DNA of 64,000 nucleotides from assembly GCA_016194975.1 (NCBI GenBank), contig JACQAM010000016.1:62001-126000 (forward strand), given 5' to 3'. Shown piece after piece: positions 42,266 to 53,300 of this stretch (its first letter is position 1; every line of letters starts with the position of its first letter). The position numbers and the translations under genes are program-made. The stretch comes from Bacteroidota bacterium (GTDB lineage Bacteria; Bacteroidota; Bacteroidia; Palsa-965). The notes under the pieces were generated by a model. It was not told where the DNA came from, did no database searches, and saw nothing but the letters and a program-made list of their open reading frames with translations.

Positions 42266-45200
42266 CTATTTGAGGAGAGATACGTGACCGGTGTAGCTGT
42301 GCTTTTTACCCCTGAAGTCGGTCACCATTATTTTGTAAACATAAACCCCCTCTTGTGAAATTTCTTTTCCGCCGCGCGCTGTTCCATCCCATCCCGCATT
42401 CATATCACTCGTCTCATAAATCATTTCTCCCCAGCGGTCAAACATCATCATGTGAAAATCACTCACCTCGTTTCCATAGGCGAGAAAATTATCATTCAGC
42501 CCGTCGCCGTTCGGTGTAAATGCATTCGGAATGTAAAGTGTGAATTCAGGATTTACTTCCACGCGCTGCATCGTAGTGTCGGTGCATCCGCCGTTAGAAG
42601 TTGCGATCAGGCGAGCAGTGTAAGAACCGATCGCTGCGTACGTGTGCGTGGGCGATGGAATGTTGTCCGTTGTATTGTCACCGAAATCCCATTGCCAGCC
42701 AAGTGTGTTCACCGAACTTTCATTGGTAAAATGAATGGTGGGCTCCAGCTCACTCACTTCGTGCGCATCCATTGCGAATGCAGCACGCGGTGAATCGAAG
42801 ATGGTAACGTTCACATTTGTTGATCCCGTTCCTACGCAACCATAAACGGAAGTTGCAGTTGCCGTCACCGTGTAAATCCCGCCAATCGTGTAATTGTGAA
42901 CTACGCCGTTTCCCGTTCCTGTATTGTTGTCACCGAAATTCCAGGTGTAAGAACAATTCGTATTCGCACTCGTAGTGTCAGTGAATGTGAGCGGAACTTC
43001 ATCGCAGCCGGTTGCAAGTTGTGGCGAAAGCGAGATCACCGGAACAGGATGAACAACCACCGTCACGCTTCCATTGACAACGGTTCCGCACTGATTCGTT
43101 ATGGTAAGAATATAATTCGTTGTGGCATTCGGTTGCACAGTGAACGGCCCGCCGTTCGTCCAGGTTTGATTTGACCACGTCCAGTTGAGTGCGCCCGTAT
43201 TTCCGGTAACCGTTGCTCCAATGATGGTGGTTGTGCCAGAACACAACGCCGCATTTCCGCTCATGACCAGGTTGGCAGGAGAGAACTGAAACACATCGAT
43301 CGTGATGCTCGCGCTCGCACTCGCGCACCCGTTCGCATCCACTGCGTGCACGATGTACGTCGTGAGCGTGGAAGGATAAACGGTGTAAGTGGAATTATTG
43401 CCGAGATTATTATTCCACACATAAGAGTAAGGGCCGGTTCCTCCACTCGCACCTGCAGCAATCACCGCTGGTTGTCCCGGGCAGATCGTATCGTTACTGA
43501 AAGCAGTAATATTCACCGGCGCAGGTTGCGTGATTGAAACTGTACTCACAGTGGCACACCCATTCGCATCGGTAACAGTGATCGTGTAATTTCCTGCAGG
43601 AATATTTGCTGCAGCGGGGGTGAATTGTGCCGGCGTAGTATTCCAGCTATAAACGTATGGCGATGTTCCTCCGTTCACATTCACTCCGGCATTTCCGTCT
43701 GATGCTCCATTGCAGGAAACATTATTGAGTGAAGAAAGTGATGCTGCAAGAGGAGCGGGCTGACTGACTGCGGCAGGAGCATTGATTACACATCCGTTCG
43801 CATCCGTTACAGTTGCCGTGTAATTTCCTGAAGAAAGATTATTCGCGAATGTTCCCGATTGAGACGGCGTGCAATTCCAGGATATGGAGTAAGGGAATGT
43901 TCCGCCGCTGAGAATGATCTGTGCCGCTCCGTTCGATCCGCCATTGCAGGAAACGGAAGTGGATGTAACTGTTGAAGTAATTACCGGCGGTTCGGTGATG
44001 TTCACATTCAAAGTAGAAGTACAACCGTTAGCATCGGTAACAACGCAGGAATAAATTCCTGCAGAAAGTGAATTTGCGTTTGCAGTATTCTGCGCCGGTG
44101 TTGAATTCCAGCTGTACACATAAGGGCCTGTTCCGCCCGAAGCATTCACGTAGGCGAGCCCGTTATTTCCACCGAAGCAGGAAACGTTATTCATAACAGT
44201 TGAACTTGTTGCAAGCGCACTCGCGGGTTGTGTAAGCGTAACGGTTCCTGTTGCAGTGCATCCGTTGTTCGTGGTCACAGTTACTGTGTATGTTCCCGCA
44301 GTGAGATTACTGATCGTAGAAGTATTTCCGCCATTCGACCACGAATATGTGTAGGGCTGTTGTCCGCCGTTCATATTTGCCGTCGCGCTTCCATTGGTTG
44401 TATTATAACACAACACATCGATCTGGCTCATCACCAGGTTTCCGGGCGCTGCGCCTTGTCCTACAGTGACGGTATCCATTGCCACACATCCGGCGGCGTC
44501 AGTTACCGTTACAGAATAAGTTCCCGCTGATAATCCGTTCTGGTTTGCGTTGTTTCCACCCGAAGACCATGAATAAGTGAAAGGCCCCGTTCCGCTGGTG
44601 ACAATCACCGATGCGGTTCCGTTCGATGCGTTACAGTTGGCCGCGGTAGAAGTGATGTTCATTGCAAAACCGGTAACGGTGATGCAGAATGCAAAAGTCT
44701 GTGATCCGAAATAAGGACAGGCATCATCGGTTACTGTTACAGTGAAGCAATAAGGATTGTTGCTGATCTGTGCAGCGGAAGGTGTCCATGAAAAAGTTCC
44801 GGTGGGAAGCGGGCCGCCCGTTGTGGTGAAAGATGCGCCGGTGATTCCGTTATTCCATGTCATCGTAATATTCTGTCCGGGATCGCTGTCGAAAGAGTTG
44901 ATTGAAAAATTAATATTGTTTCCTGCGCAGGATGACATGCTGTAAACGCCGGTGTTATTTATTCCGGTGATGTAGGGCAATGAATTGGTGCAGTTCACCG
45001 TGTGCAATTCAATGTCGCGCGTTACACTTCCAATGTTCACCGCGTTTCTCCATTCATCAACACGCACCGCCATTACTGTTACAATAATTTGTGTAGGATT
45101 CATGCAGATGTCGCCGGTAACCGGATTAAATGTTACTGCGGGATTTGAAAGCAACGGTTGTGCTGATGTATAAGGATTTATATAAGTAACATAAGTTCCC

Positions 45201-45832
45201 GGCCCTGTTCCCGGATTCACGAGTGTATAAGAAAGAGAATCTCCGTCAGGATCTATCGCTCCGTGATTGAAGCAGAAACTTTGTCCGGAACATATATAAG
45301 GAACAGGAATGTTGGAGAATGTAGGAGAACTGTTGCAGGGAGCAGCAACATTATTCAAATGAGATTCTATATAAATATTTTGTCCGCCCGGATTGGTGAT
45401 GGTGTTTATGGCGGCATTGCGGCAACATAATGTAAAACTGAATACCCAATCGGTACACTGTTGTGGTAAAGTAATCACTCCCTCGTAAATCCATTGTTGT
45501 ACTCCCGGGTTCGGCCCACCGCTGCAGACTGTAGTTTGTGAAGGACATATAGGAGTTACATCTTGTCCTGTTCCTGCAATAGGTGTGAGTACTGTTGTAA
45601 AACTCTGGTTGCATGTTGCTGAATTGATATCTATTGAAACGGTGCCTGGTGCAGAAACTCCGGAGCAGTCGCGGTAAAATGCAAGGCGCAAACGATACTG
45701 GTTTCCCCCAAGGCAGGTGTAAGTAAGTTCTCCACCCTGCGCGTGCGAAGCGTAGGCCTCTGTGCTCATCTGTATGAACGCGATGATGAGGCAGGCCAGG
45801 AGCTTCCATCCTTTTGCGTAGATAGTTTTCAT
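42266..45832 (-). CDS. Large SprB-repeat/PKD surface protein with gliding-motility C-terminal domain
   Basis: 1188 residues. A signal peptide (about 1-28) is followed by a Cys-rich beta domain (about 30-390, SHAQGGELTYTCLGGNQYRL onward). Five successive SprB repeats come next, each with a C-N-G/N-G core and a SWN/SWS strand ending in TVTDANGC. Two Ig-like and two PKD domains (SYTWNFGDNNTG, WQWDFGDNTTDN) follow. The final 90 residues are a type B gliding/CHU_C domain (IPNAFTPNGDGLNDNFL, MMMFDRWGEMIYETSDMNAG, GVYVYKIMVTDFRGKK). It is exported by T9SS and would form a filament or adhesin on the cell surface. The terminator at 42148-42186 follows. Confidence 0.95.
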   Translation of the reverse strand: MKTIYAKGWKLLACLIIAFIQMSTEAYASHAQGGELTYTCLGGNQYRLRLAFYRDCSGVSAPGTVSIDINSATCNQSFTTVLTPIAGTGQDVTPICPSQTTVCSGGPNPGVQQWIYEGVITLPQQCTDWVFSFTLCCRNAAINTITNPGGQNIYIESHLNNVAAPCNSSPTFSNIPVPYICSGQSFCFNHGAIDPDGDSLSYTLVNPGTGPGTYVTYINPYTSAQPLLSNPAVTFNPVTGDICMNPTQIIVTVMAVRVDEWRNAVNIGSVTRDIELHTVNCTNSLPYITGINNTGVYSMSSCAGNNINFSINSFDSDPGQNITMTWNNGITGASFTTTGGPLPTGTFSWTPSAAQISNNPYCFTVTVTDDACPYFGSQTFAFCITVTGFAMNITSTAANCNASNGTASVIVTSGTGPFTYSWSSGGNNANQNGLSAGTYSVTVTDAAGCVAMDTVTVGQGAAPGNLVMSQIDVLCYNTTNGSATANMNGGQQPYTYSWSNGGNTSTISNLTAGTYTVTVTTNNGCTATGTVTLTQPASALATSSTVMNNVSCFGGNNGLAYVNASGGTGPYVYSWNSTPAQNTANANSLSAGIYSCVVTDANGCTSTLNVNITEPPVITSTVTSTSVSCNGGSNGAAQIILSGGTFPYSISWNCTPSQSGTFANNLSSGNYTATVTDANGCVINAPAAVSQPAPLAASLSSLNNVSCNGASDGNAGVNVNGGTSPYVYSWNTTPAQFTPAAANIPAGNYTITVTDANGCATVSTVSITQPAPVNITAFSNDTICPGQPAVIAAGASGGTGPYSYVWNNNLGNNSTYTVYPSTLTTYIVHAVDANGCASASASITIDVFQFSPANLVMSGNAALCSGTTTIIGATVTGNTGALNWTWSNQTWTNGGPFTVQPNATTNYILTITNQCGTVVNGSVTVVVHPVPVISLSPQLATGCDEVPLTFTDTTSANTNCSYTWNFGDNNTGTGNGVVHNYTIGGIYTVTATATSVYGCVGTGSTNVNVTIFDSPRAAFAMDAHEVSELEPTIHFTNESSVNTLGWQWDFGDNTTDNIPSPTHTYAAIGSYTARLIATSNGGCTDTTMQRVEVNPEFTLYIPNAFTPNGDGLNDNFLAYGNEVSDFHMMMFDRWGEMIYETSDMNAGWDGTARGGKEISQEGVYVYKIMVTDFRGKKHSYTGHVSLLK

Positions 45833-46191
45833 AAAAACTTTCCTTTCTTTTAGGTTTGACGATCAAAGAACTTGTTGTTGTAACGTCTGCAATTGGCGCG
45901 AAGTTTCTGAAGGATTTGAAGAATGCGCCGTTAAAAAAATTATTATGCATGCATAATAGATTGGAAAATACTGAGCGACAACACGAAGAAAATAACCGTT
46001 AAATAAGTTGCGGGGGTTGCGTGAAACTTAAAAATATTTCAATCGTATAATTTAAACATATACTCACCGTGAAGTGGATCAGGAGAAGAAGTCCCGGGTA
46101 GAAGGGAAGAGGGAAATTATTGTGAATGAAACGGAAATTATTCATTTCCGTATCGGCAAATTCCACCAATGAAAAATTTTCGGATCTTGAT
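45833..46191. other. 359-nt gene-free region with an 18-bp palindrome
   Basis: No open frame of note. It holds the palindrome at 45941-45958 and, near the 46192 gene, an ACGGAAAT/ATTTCCGT hairpin (46131-46151) that on the minus strand follows the SpoIIE gene and may be a weak terminator. The rest is A/T-rich leader of the giant surface protein gene. Confidence 0.6.
45941..45958. promoter_or_regulatory. 18-bp perfect palindrome upstream of the surface protein gene
   Basis: TATTATGCATGCATAATA is fully self-complementary. Its near edge is 109 nt before the ATG at 45832. It fits a dimeric regulator site in a leader that is otherwise featureless; no owner protein can be named. Confidence 0.45.
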
Positions 46192-48294
46192 TTAAACTCT
46201 CACGCCGATCACTAAAACGTCGTCTACCTGTTCCAGATTACCTTTCCATTTTTCAAAAGTTCCGAGCAGAATTTTTTCCTGCATGCGCATGGGTTCCGCG
46301 CTTACGTTGATGAATAATTCCTGCAAAGGTTTGTAACGGAATTTTTTCCCTAACTGTCCGCCAAACTGATCGGCGTAACCATCGGTGAAAACATAAAGTG
46401 CATCGCCTTTACCGAGATTTATTCTGTGAGAGAGAAATGGTTTCGCTTCGCCCGAATAAAATCCGATCGGCTGCTTATCACCTTTTATTTCTTCCATGCT
46501 CATCGATCCGTTACGGCAAATCCACAAGGGATTATTTGCGCCGGCGAATTCAGCGGAATTATTTTTTTCATCGAAGACAAGCAACGCGAGATCCATTCCG
46601 TCTTTACTTTCTTCTTCCTGTCCTTTTTGTTTGAGTGATGCGATGATCATGCCGCGCAACTCATCGAGAATTTTTCCGGCGGAAGTAATTCCTTTTTCGA
46701 GGACGATCTCATTGAGAAATGCATTACCGATCATGCTCATGAATGCGCCCGGCACGCCGTGACCGGTACAATCTACAGCCGCCATAAATTTTTTCCCGTT
46801 CTTTTCTGCGAACCAGTAAAAATCGCCGCTCACAATATCGCGGGGCAAGAGCAGCACGAATGCATCGGGAAATAATTTATACTTGAGTTCCTTCGGCGGG
46901 AAGATCGCTTCCTGTATTCTTTTTGCATACTGAATACTGGACATCATCTCATTTTTCTGCGCCGAGATCTCTTCATTTTTTTTCTCAAGCAAAGAATTGT
47001 TTTTTCTTTTCAACCGGTACATGATGAGCAGCACCACCACGATAATCACACCAACGATTCCCATGAAAGAAAAAACGATCACATTGCGCTGGTATTTTTC
47101 ATCCGAAACTTTTTGCCGCGCTTCCGAAACTTTCTGCCGCTCCTGCGCGATCTGCAGATCATGATCTTTTTTGTCGAGCTCATTCACCATTTTCAGTTGT
47201 TCCACCACGCCCGCTTTTTCTGCATCGTGCAAGCTGTCGCTCAATTCTGTGTAACGTCGCGCGTACCTGAGCGCACTTGCGAGATCTTTCTTCATCTCGT
47301 AATCATTGCTCAGCTCATACAACACACCCAGTTCATCATCGAGTGTTTTTAGTTTGGTCGAGATTGCAAGCGACTTGTTGAAATAAAAAATAGAAGAGTC
47401 AGGCATATTCCCGTCTTCATACAATCCTCCAATGGACCGAAGCGCTTTGCATGCGCTCACGGCATTATCGTATTTGTAATCGAGACTCAGCGCGTGACGA
47501 AAATACCAGAGTGCAGAATCGGTATTGCCTTTGTCTTTCCAAACCGTACCGAGATTATCATAATTAGAACCCAGCCGCAGGTACATTCCTGCATTAATAA
47601 AATCACCGGCAGAAAGGCGATAATAATAAAGTGCAGAGTCATATTGCTTAAGCGAAATGAACATTCCGCCGATATTACCGAGCGCCACAGCAGAGACCTC
47701 AATATTTTTTTTGCTCGCTTTATTCAGCCGGTAAGCGATCTCGTAATAATCGAGCGCCGAATTCACATCGCCCTGGTTGTAGGAAATATTTCCGAGTGTG
47801 AGATTGGAAACCGCTACACCAAAATTATTGTGAACGCTTTCCTGCTGCTTGAGCGAACGTATGGCATACTCCGACGCGGAATGGTAATCGGTTTTTGAAA
47901 CATATACATTCGCCACATTCAGATTGAGTTTTGCTTCGTTGTAAACCGAATTGACGGAAGTCCATTTCGCCAATGAAGAATCGTAATAATTAAGCGCTGC
48001 ATCGAAGCGCCCGGTATTTTCCATGGCGCTGCCGAGCATGTTGTAGGCATTCGCTTCTCCGGGAATGAAATTATTTTGTTTCGAAATGTTCAGCGCTTTT
48101 TTTGCATAATCCATCTGCATTTTCACATCATGGAAACGATATTCATTCGCCAGGTGATTGTATAATGTGGCTTTGCCCGTATCAGTCGGTTCTTTTCCTG
48201 CGAGCGCGTTCAGGCTGTCGATGGCCTGCATGTTCTGTGCGCGAAGAAAAATTTCCCCGGGTAAAAAAAATAAAATAAAAAAGATGCTGCGCAT
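46192..48294 (-). CDS. TPR sensor with SpoIIE-type phosphatase domain
   Basis: 700 residues: signal peptide, about six or seven tetratricopeptide repeats (about 20-350), one membrane helix (about 400-420, VIVFSFMGIVGVIIVVVLLI), a short coiled coil, then a SpoIIE/PP2C phosphatase domain (about 480-700: ASIQYAKRIQEAIFPPKELK type opening, SGDFYWFAEK, AAVDCTGHGVPGAFMSMIGN, VFTDGYADQFGG). Metal-binding D residues are present. Such proteins probably dephosphorylate anti-sigma or partner-switching proteins in response to an envelope signal. Last of three consecutive genes of this type; the gap to the one upstream is 1 nt. Confidence 0.9.
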   Translation of the reverse strand: MRSIFFILFFLPGEIFLRAQNMQAIDSLNALAGKEPTDTGKATLYNHLANEYRFHDVKMQMDYAKKALNISKQNNFIPGEANAYNMLGSAMENTGRFDAALNYYDSSLAKWTSVNSVYNEAKLNLNVANVYVSKTDYHSASEYAIRSLKQQESVHNNFGVAVSNLTLGNISYNQGDVNSALDYYEIAYRLNKASKKNIEVSAVALGNIGGMFISLKQYDSALYYYRLSAGDFINAGMYLRLGSNYDNLGTVWKDKGNTDSALWYFRHALSLDYKYDNAVSACKALRSIGGLYEDGNMPDSSIFYFNKSLAISTKLKTLDDELGVLYELSNDYEMKKDLASALRYARRYTELSDSLHDAEKAGVVEQLKMVNELDKKDHDLQIAQERQKVSEARQKVSDEKYQRNVIVFSFMGIVGVIIVVVLLIMYRLKRKNNSLLEKKNEEISAQKNEMMSSIQYAKRIQEAIFPPKELKYKLFPDAFVLLLPRDIVSGDFYWFAEKNGKKFMAAVDCTGHGVPGAFMSMIGNAFLNEIVLEKGITSAGKILDELRGMIIASLKQKGQEEESKDGMDLALLVFDEKNNSAEFAGANNPLWICRNGSMSMEEIKGDKQPIGFYSGEAKPFLSHRINLGKGDALYVFTDGYADQFGGQLGKKFRYKPLQELFINVSAEPMRMQEKILLGTFEKWKGNLEQVDDVLVIGVRV

Positions 48295-48295
48295 T

Positions 48296-50368
48296 TTACC
48301 TGATGATTACACCGATAACAAGAATATCATCCACCTGTTCGTGTTCACCCTTCCATTCGAGAAATTCATCGCGCATCCGTTTCTTCTGTTCTTCTGCAGG
48401 AAGCGTGTAAATACTTTTCAGCAATTCACGAAGCCGGTTGTATTTGAATTTTTTTCCGAGCGGTCCGCCAAACTGATCGGCATAACCATCGGAAGAAAGA
48501 TAAACGACATCACCGGGATACAATTGAATTTCGTGATTTGTGTAAAGATCGGTAACGCCATCCGTGTTTATGCCAATGGGAAATTTATCTGCTTTCACTT
48601 CCACCAGTTCTCTTTTGTGCATGATGTATGCGGGATTGAATGCGCCTGCGAACTGGAGTTTATTTGTTTTCCGGTCGAGTGAACATAAACCCAAATCCAT
48701 TCCGTCTTTCACAATGCTTCCTTTATCAGACTGGCGCAATAATTTATTTACGCCGTAATCGAGATGATGAAGAATTTCGGAAGGTTTGGTGAGATGCATT
48801 TCATTCACCGCCTGGTTGAGCAAATTGAAACCGACCACCGACATGAGCGCGCCGGGAACTCCGTGGCCGGTGCAGTCCACTGCAGAAAAAATAGAATACT
48901 GCTCGTGTTTTTCCACCCAGTAAAAATCGCCGCTCACCACATCTTTCGGTTCATAGAGAATGAATGAATCGGGAAGAATATTTTTCACAAGGTGTTCGGG
49001 CGGCAAAATAGAATCCTGGATCTTCTTCGCGTAATTGATACTATCCGTAATGTGTTTTTTCTGCGCAGAAATTTCTGCATTCTGTTTTTCCAGTTCGTGC
49101 GTCAGTTTTTCTTTCACGCGGTTGCGGTAAATAACAACGAGCGCCACGGTGAGCAGGATAAATATTCCAAGCACGAGGAAAAGAATGTTGCGCGCCGATT
49201 CCGCATGTTCGGCCTGGCGTTTCGATTCGAGAAGATCGAGTTTGGTTTTTTGTTTTTCCTGGTCGTAGCGTGTACGGAGCTGGTTCACGGCATTGATGCT
49301 CGCTTGTCCTTTTACAACTTCGTTCAGTTCTTTATAAAGATTCAGGTAATGATAAGCGGAATCATATTTTTTCAGGTAAGCATAAGTTTCCGCAAGGCCA
49401 TCGTAACAATCGAGCCGTTGCGAACGCGATTGCGAATTGATTGCGATTTGCAGTGCATGTGAAAAATAGAAAAGTGCAGAATCATACCGGAGAAGATCAT
49501 TGCAAAGATTTCCAAGATTCTGCATTGCAGAACAAACGCCGTCGCTGTCGCCGTTTATTCTTCTCAGATCAAGACTTTTCCTGAATAACCGTTCGGCTTC
49601 ATAATATTTTCCCTGGTGTTCGCGGATGGTTCCGAGATTGTTCAAAGTAACAGAGATCTCGTAGGTTGAATTCAGTTTTTCGAAAATGCTGTCGGCGGTC
49701 GTATAGAAATAAGCGGCGCTATCGTATTTATTCGTCGCATTATACACATTGCCTATACAGGCGAGTGCGCGCCCGCGGAAGTCGGGTTGCTTCGGAAAAT
49801 CTTTACTCAATTCGAGAGCCATCTGGAATTGTGCAAGCCCGGCTTCGTAGGATTTTTGTTCTACAAGAATATTTCCAATACCATAATGGATCGCGATCAG
49901 CCCGATCTTATTACCGAGTTTTTCATAGAGGCCAAGTGACTGGTAGGCATGTTCGGCAGCAGAAGTATAATCGCCAATGTAGTATTCGTTATTCGACATA
50001 TTGCCAAGCGCTTTTGCCATGCCCAGCGAATCATTTTCTTTTTCACGCAATTCAAAAGCTTTTTGTTCATCGTCTATTGCAGCCACAAAATTTCCGGCGC
50101 CTTCTTCAGCGAGGCCAAGGACGGCGTAGGAGGATGCGATTCCGCGCTCGTAATTTATTTTTTTTGCGAGCGCGAGCGCTTCCAGAGAATATTTTTTTTC
50201 TGTTGTATCGCTGTGATCATCGAGGATCTTTGCTACGCGCACAAGCAGGTTTACGCGCTGCGTGTCAGGCATCGTTCCTTTCAGCACGCGAAGAATACTA
50301 TCCGTAGAATTCTGCGCAGGCAGCAAAAACGAAAACAGGAATGCGAAAAGAAAAAATATTTTTTTCAT
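48296..50368 (-). CDS. TPR sensor with SpoIIE-type phosphatase domain
   Basis: 690 residues from the ATG at 50368, which gives a normal signal peptide (MKKIFFLFAFLFSFLLPAQ) and lies 4 nt after the upstream stop. A longer frame to 50455 reads through the end of the previous gene and is rejected. Layout: signal peptide, tetratricopeptide repeats (about 20-350), membrane helix (about 390-412), coiled coil, SpoIIE domain with SGDFYWVEKH, SAVDCTGHGVPGALMSVVGF and YLSSDGYADQFGG. A close paralog of the gene at 46192. Middle of the three-gene phosphatase set. Confidence 0.9.
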   Translation of the reverse strand: MKKIFFLFAFLFSFLLPAQNSTDSILRVLKGTMPDTQRVNLLVRVAKILDDHSDTTEKKYSLEALALAKKINYERGIASSYAVLGLAEEGAGNFVAAIDDEQKAFELREKENDSLGMAKALGNMSNNEYYIGDYTSAAEHAYQSLGLYEKLGNKIGLIAIHYGIGNILVEQKSYEAGLAQFQMALELSKDFPKQPDFRGRALACIGNVYNATNKYDSAAYFYTTADSIFEKLNSTYEISVTLNNLGTIREHQGKYYEAERLFRKSLDLRRINGDSDGVCSAMQNLGNLCNDLLRYDSALFYFSHALQIAINSQSRSQRLDCYDGLAETYAYLKKYDSAYHYLNLYKELNEVVKGQASINAVNQLRTRYDQEKQKTKLDLLESKRQAEHAESARNILFLVLGIFILLTVALVVIYRNRVKEKLTHELEKQNAEISAQKKHITDSINYAKKIQDSILPPEHLVKNILPDSFILYEPKDVVSGDFYWVEKHEQYSIFSAVDCTGHGVPGALMSVVGFNLLNQAVNEMHLTKPSEILHHLDYGVNKLLRQSDKGSIVKDGMDLGLCSLDRKTNKLQFAGAFNPAYIMHKRELVEVKADKFPIGINTDGVTDLYTNHEIQLYPGDVVYLSSDGYADQFGGPLGKKFKYNRLRELLKSIYTLPAEEQKKRMRDEFLEWKGEHEQVDDILVIGVIIR

Positions 50369-50372
50369 TCGG

Positions 50373-53300
50373 TCAGTTAAGATAGCGAAAACCAATGACG
50401 AGTACATCGTCCACCTGGTCGTGTTCTCCTTTCCAGTGGAGAAAAGATTTTTCAATGATGGATCGCTGCTGCTTCATATCGTCGCCGGCAATGCCCAGCA
50501 ATACTTTCTGGAATTGTTTCACCATGAATTTTTTTCCGCGCTCACCGCCGAACTGGTCGGCATATCCATCGGTGGAAAGATAGAACACATCTCCTTTTTT
50601 CATTTCAACCGTGTGCCCTGAAAAAATTCTTTTTTCCTCGAACTGGTCGCCGGCAATAGGAAATTTATCGGCTTTGATTTCGTTGAAATTTCCATCGCGC
50701 ACATACCACAGCGCACGGTTCGCTCCCGCATAATGCAATTCATTTTTTTCATGATCGATGATCACGAATGCAATGTCCATTCCGTCGCGCGTTTCTCCGC
50801 CCGTATCCTGCTTGAGCGAATGACGCACTCCCTCATGCAGCATATTCAGCACCTGGTCGGGCGAATCTGTTTTTTTCTCGATGATGATCTGGTTGAGCAG
50901 CGTGTTACCGATGAGCGACATGAATGCGCCAGGAACGCCATGACCAGTACAATCGACACAAGCGAGAAAAGATTTATTGTCACGCCACGTGTACCAGTAA
51001 AAATCGCCGCTCACAATATTTCTCGGTCGGAAAAAAACAAATGCTTCCGGCAAATGCGCAGCCATCTCGTACTGCACAGGAAGAATTGCATTCTGTATGC
51101 GCTCCGCATAATGGATACTGTCCTGGATCTCCGTGTAAGCAGTCTCCAGTTCTGTTTTCTGTTTTTCGATCTGCTGCTTCTGGAAAACAACTTCCGCCGT
51201 TCGTTCTGAAACGAGCACTTCCAGTTTTTGTTTTTGCATACGCAGTCTCCGCGCACTGATGCGGATGGATATCCAGAATAGCCCGATGAAGGAAAGGATG
51301 TAAAAAGAATAAGCCCACCACGTGCGGTACCAGGGCGGGAGAATGGTAAAAGTGTAAGTTGCTTCGCGCGCAATCATACCCAGTTCATTGGTGGCTCTCA
51401 CCCGGAAAGTATAAGTTCCCTCACCGAGATTATTGTATTCTTTCGTGAATGAATTTGAAGGCGCCGACCAGTTCGTATCGAGCCCGTCAAGGCGATAGGA
51501 AAATTTCGGTTGCTCGTTGAACATGAAATAAGGGGCCGCGTAACGGAATGCAATCGAATTGAATTTGTATGCGATCTCATTTTCATTCACTACAAAACTA
51601 CTGTCGGTTCCCTGCATGATCACCGAATCTTTTCCTATGCTTACATAACGAATGATGACAGCAACATTTTTTTTGCTTCTGTTGTTGTCCGCAGTTCCGG
51701 CATGAAGAATAAGATCATTGGAAAGCAACCATAATTTGTGATCCGGCTCGGCAAGCGCAAACTGAATGCCGTTCTCTTCGAAAAGCGAACCGGCAATATA
51801 ACGCACCGCAAAAACTTTTTCTTTCTCCGCACCGAAGTATATACCATTCACATCATTCATCGCCTGCAGGTTCAACCGGTTGTCAATGGGAAAATCGATT
51901 TTCTCTGTATGAAGTTCATAGAGACGGTCAAATAGTTCCTTTGACGTGATAAAACATTTTGAATGCGCGCCGTGATCGAGAGCGGGAACATAACGCATGG
52001 CCAGGTCCACGTCGAAAAAATAAACCGTGTCGGAACTCTCCACGAAATAATGTTCGATGTTTTTCAATCCGTTCGAAGTATCGTAGCGCGTAACCGCAGC
52101 AACACTATCATTGAGATTGAAATTTATTTTCAGGATATTCTTGAAACGATTCACCGCCCACACCTGTTCAATATTTTTTTCTCCGGCCGCAGGATGAATG
52201 CGCGACATCCTCAGCAATTCATCACCCGCAACGATATAATGTTTTACGAGAACCGGTTTTTTCCCGCGCTCATGTTCGAACACCGAAAAACTTCCTTTCT
52301 CTCCGGTTACGATCGTCTTGTTGTCATCCGAACAATTGATATAGTCGGTGTATTCGCTATTGAGCATTTCTTCTTTTCCATCGTGCATCCAGTATAATCC
52401 TTCGCTCGTAGCCACGAACAGTTCACCCATGTGTGCGCGCACATCCCATACTTCCGTCTGAAAAGTTGCTGCAGGAACAAACCGGATCTCATCGGCATTA
52501 TTTTTATTCAATTCTTCTTTTTTGAAAAGTCCCTGCGAAGTGGCGAGATATAAAATACCGTTGAACCGATAAACCATGCACGGTGTTCCGGTGTAACCAG
52601 ATTTATCATCGTAGAATAAAGCAGTGCTGTTATAAGCGATACAGGTAAGCCCGTTATTGTGCGCAACCCAGATATTTTTTTCGCGATCGAGATAAAGTGC
52701 GGCAATGGATTCATCAGCGAGGCCGGACGTTTTATTGATGATCTCTTTCAGGTGAAATTGCCGGTCGTAAAAACCGATTCCGCTTCTCGTATTTACTGCT
52801 ATGGTAGAATCATTCACCCACAAACAGCCAAGCACTCCGGAATTCACCAGGAAACTATCCGATTTGAATGGGTGATAGAATGAGCCGGAAGAATCGGTGC
52901 GATCATTCATAAGATAAAATCCGCGATCGCCGGTAAGAAGCAACTGTTCATTTTTTTTCCACGGGATCATTCCGAGTAAACGCAGCGTAGAAAAAATTTC
53001 ACCGCCGGGAGTGGCAAGCAGTTTTCCGTCGCTTGTCACTTTCATGAATCCTACATTCCGTTCGCGAACGTAAAGATCTTTACCATCGGTAAAAGAAAGT
53101 GCGAAATCATTCTCACCCGATGGTTCAACAGTTGAGATGACTTTCTTGTCTTTCACAACGAAGATGCGCTCCGAGGACTGGAAATAAGTTTTTCCACCCA
53201 GACAGTAGATCTTCCACACATCGGTAAAAACCTTTTTTACAGAATCAAGAGGGGCGGAAAGAGAAACGTAATGCAGTTTTCCATTGGCATTGCGTTCGAG

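Noticed and set aside
45351-45950. 199-codon minus frame overlapping the N-terminus of the giant surface protein
   Set aside because: It lies out of frame over the signal peptide and Cys-rich domain of the true gene.
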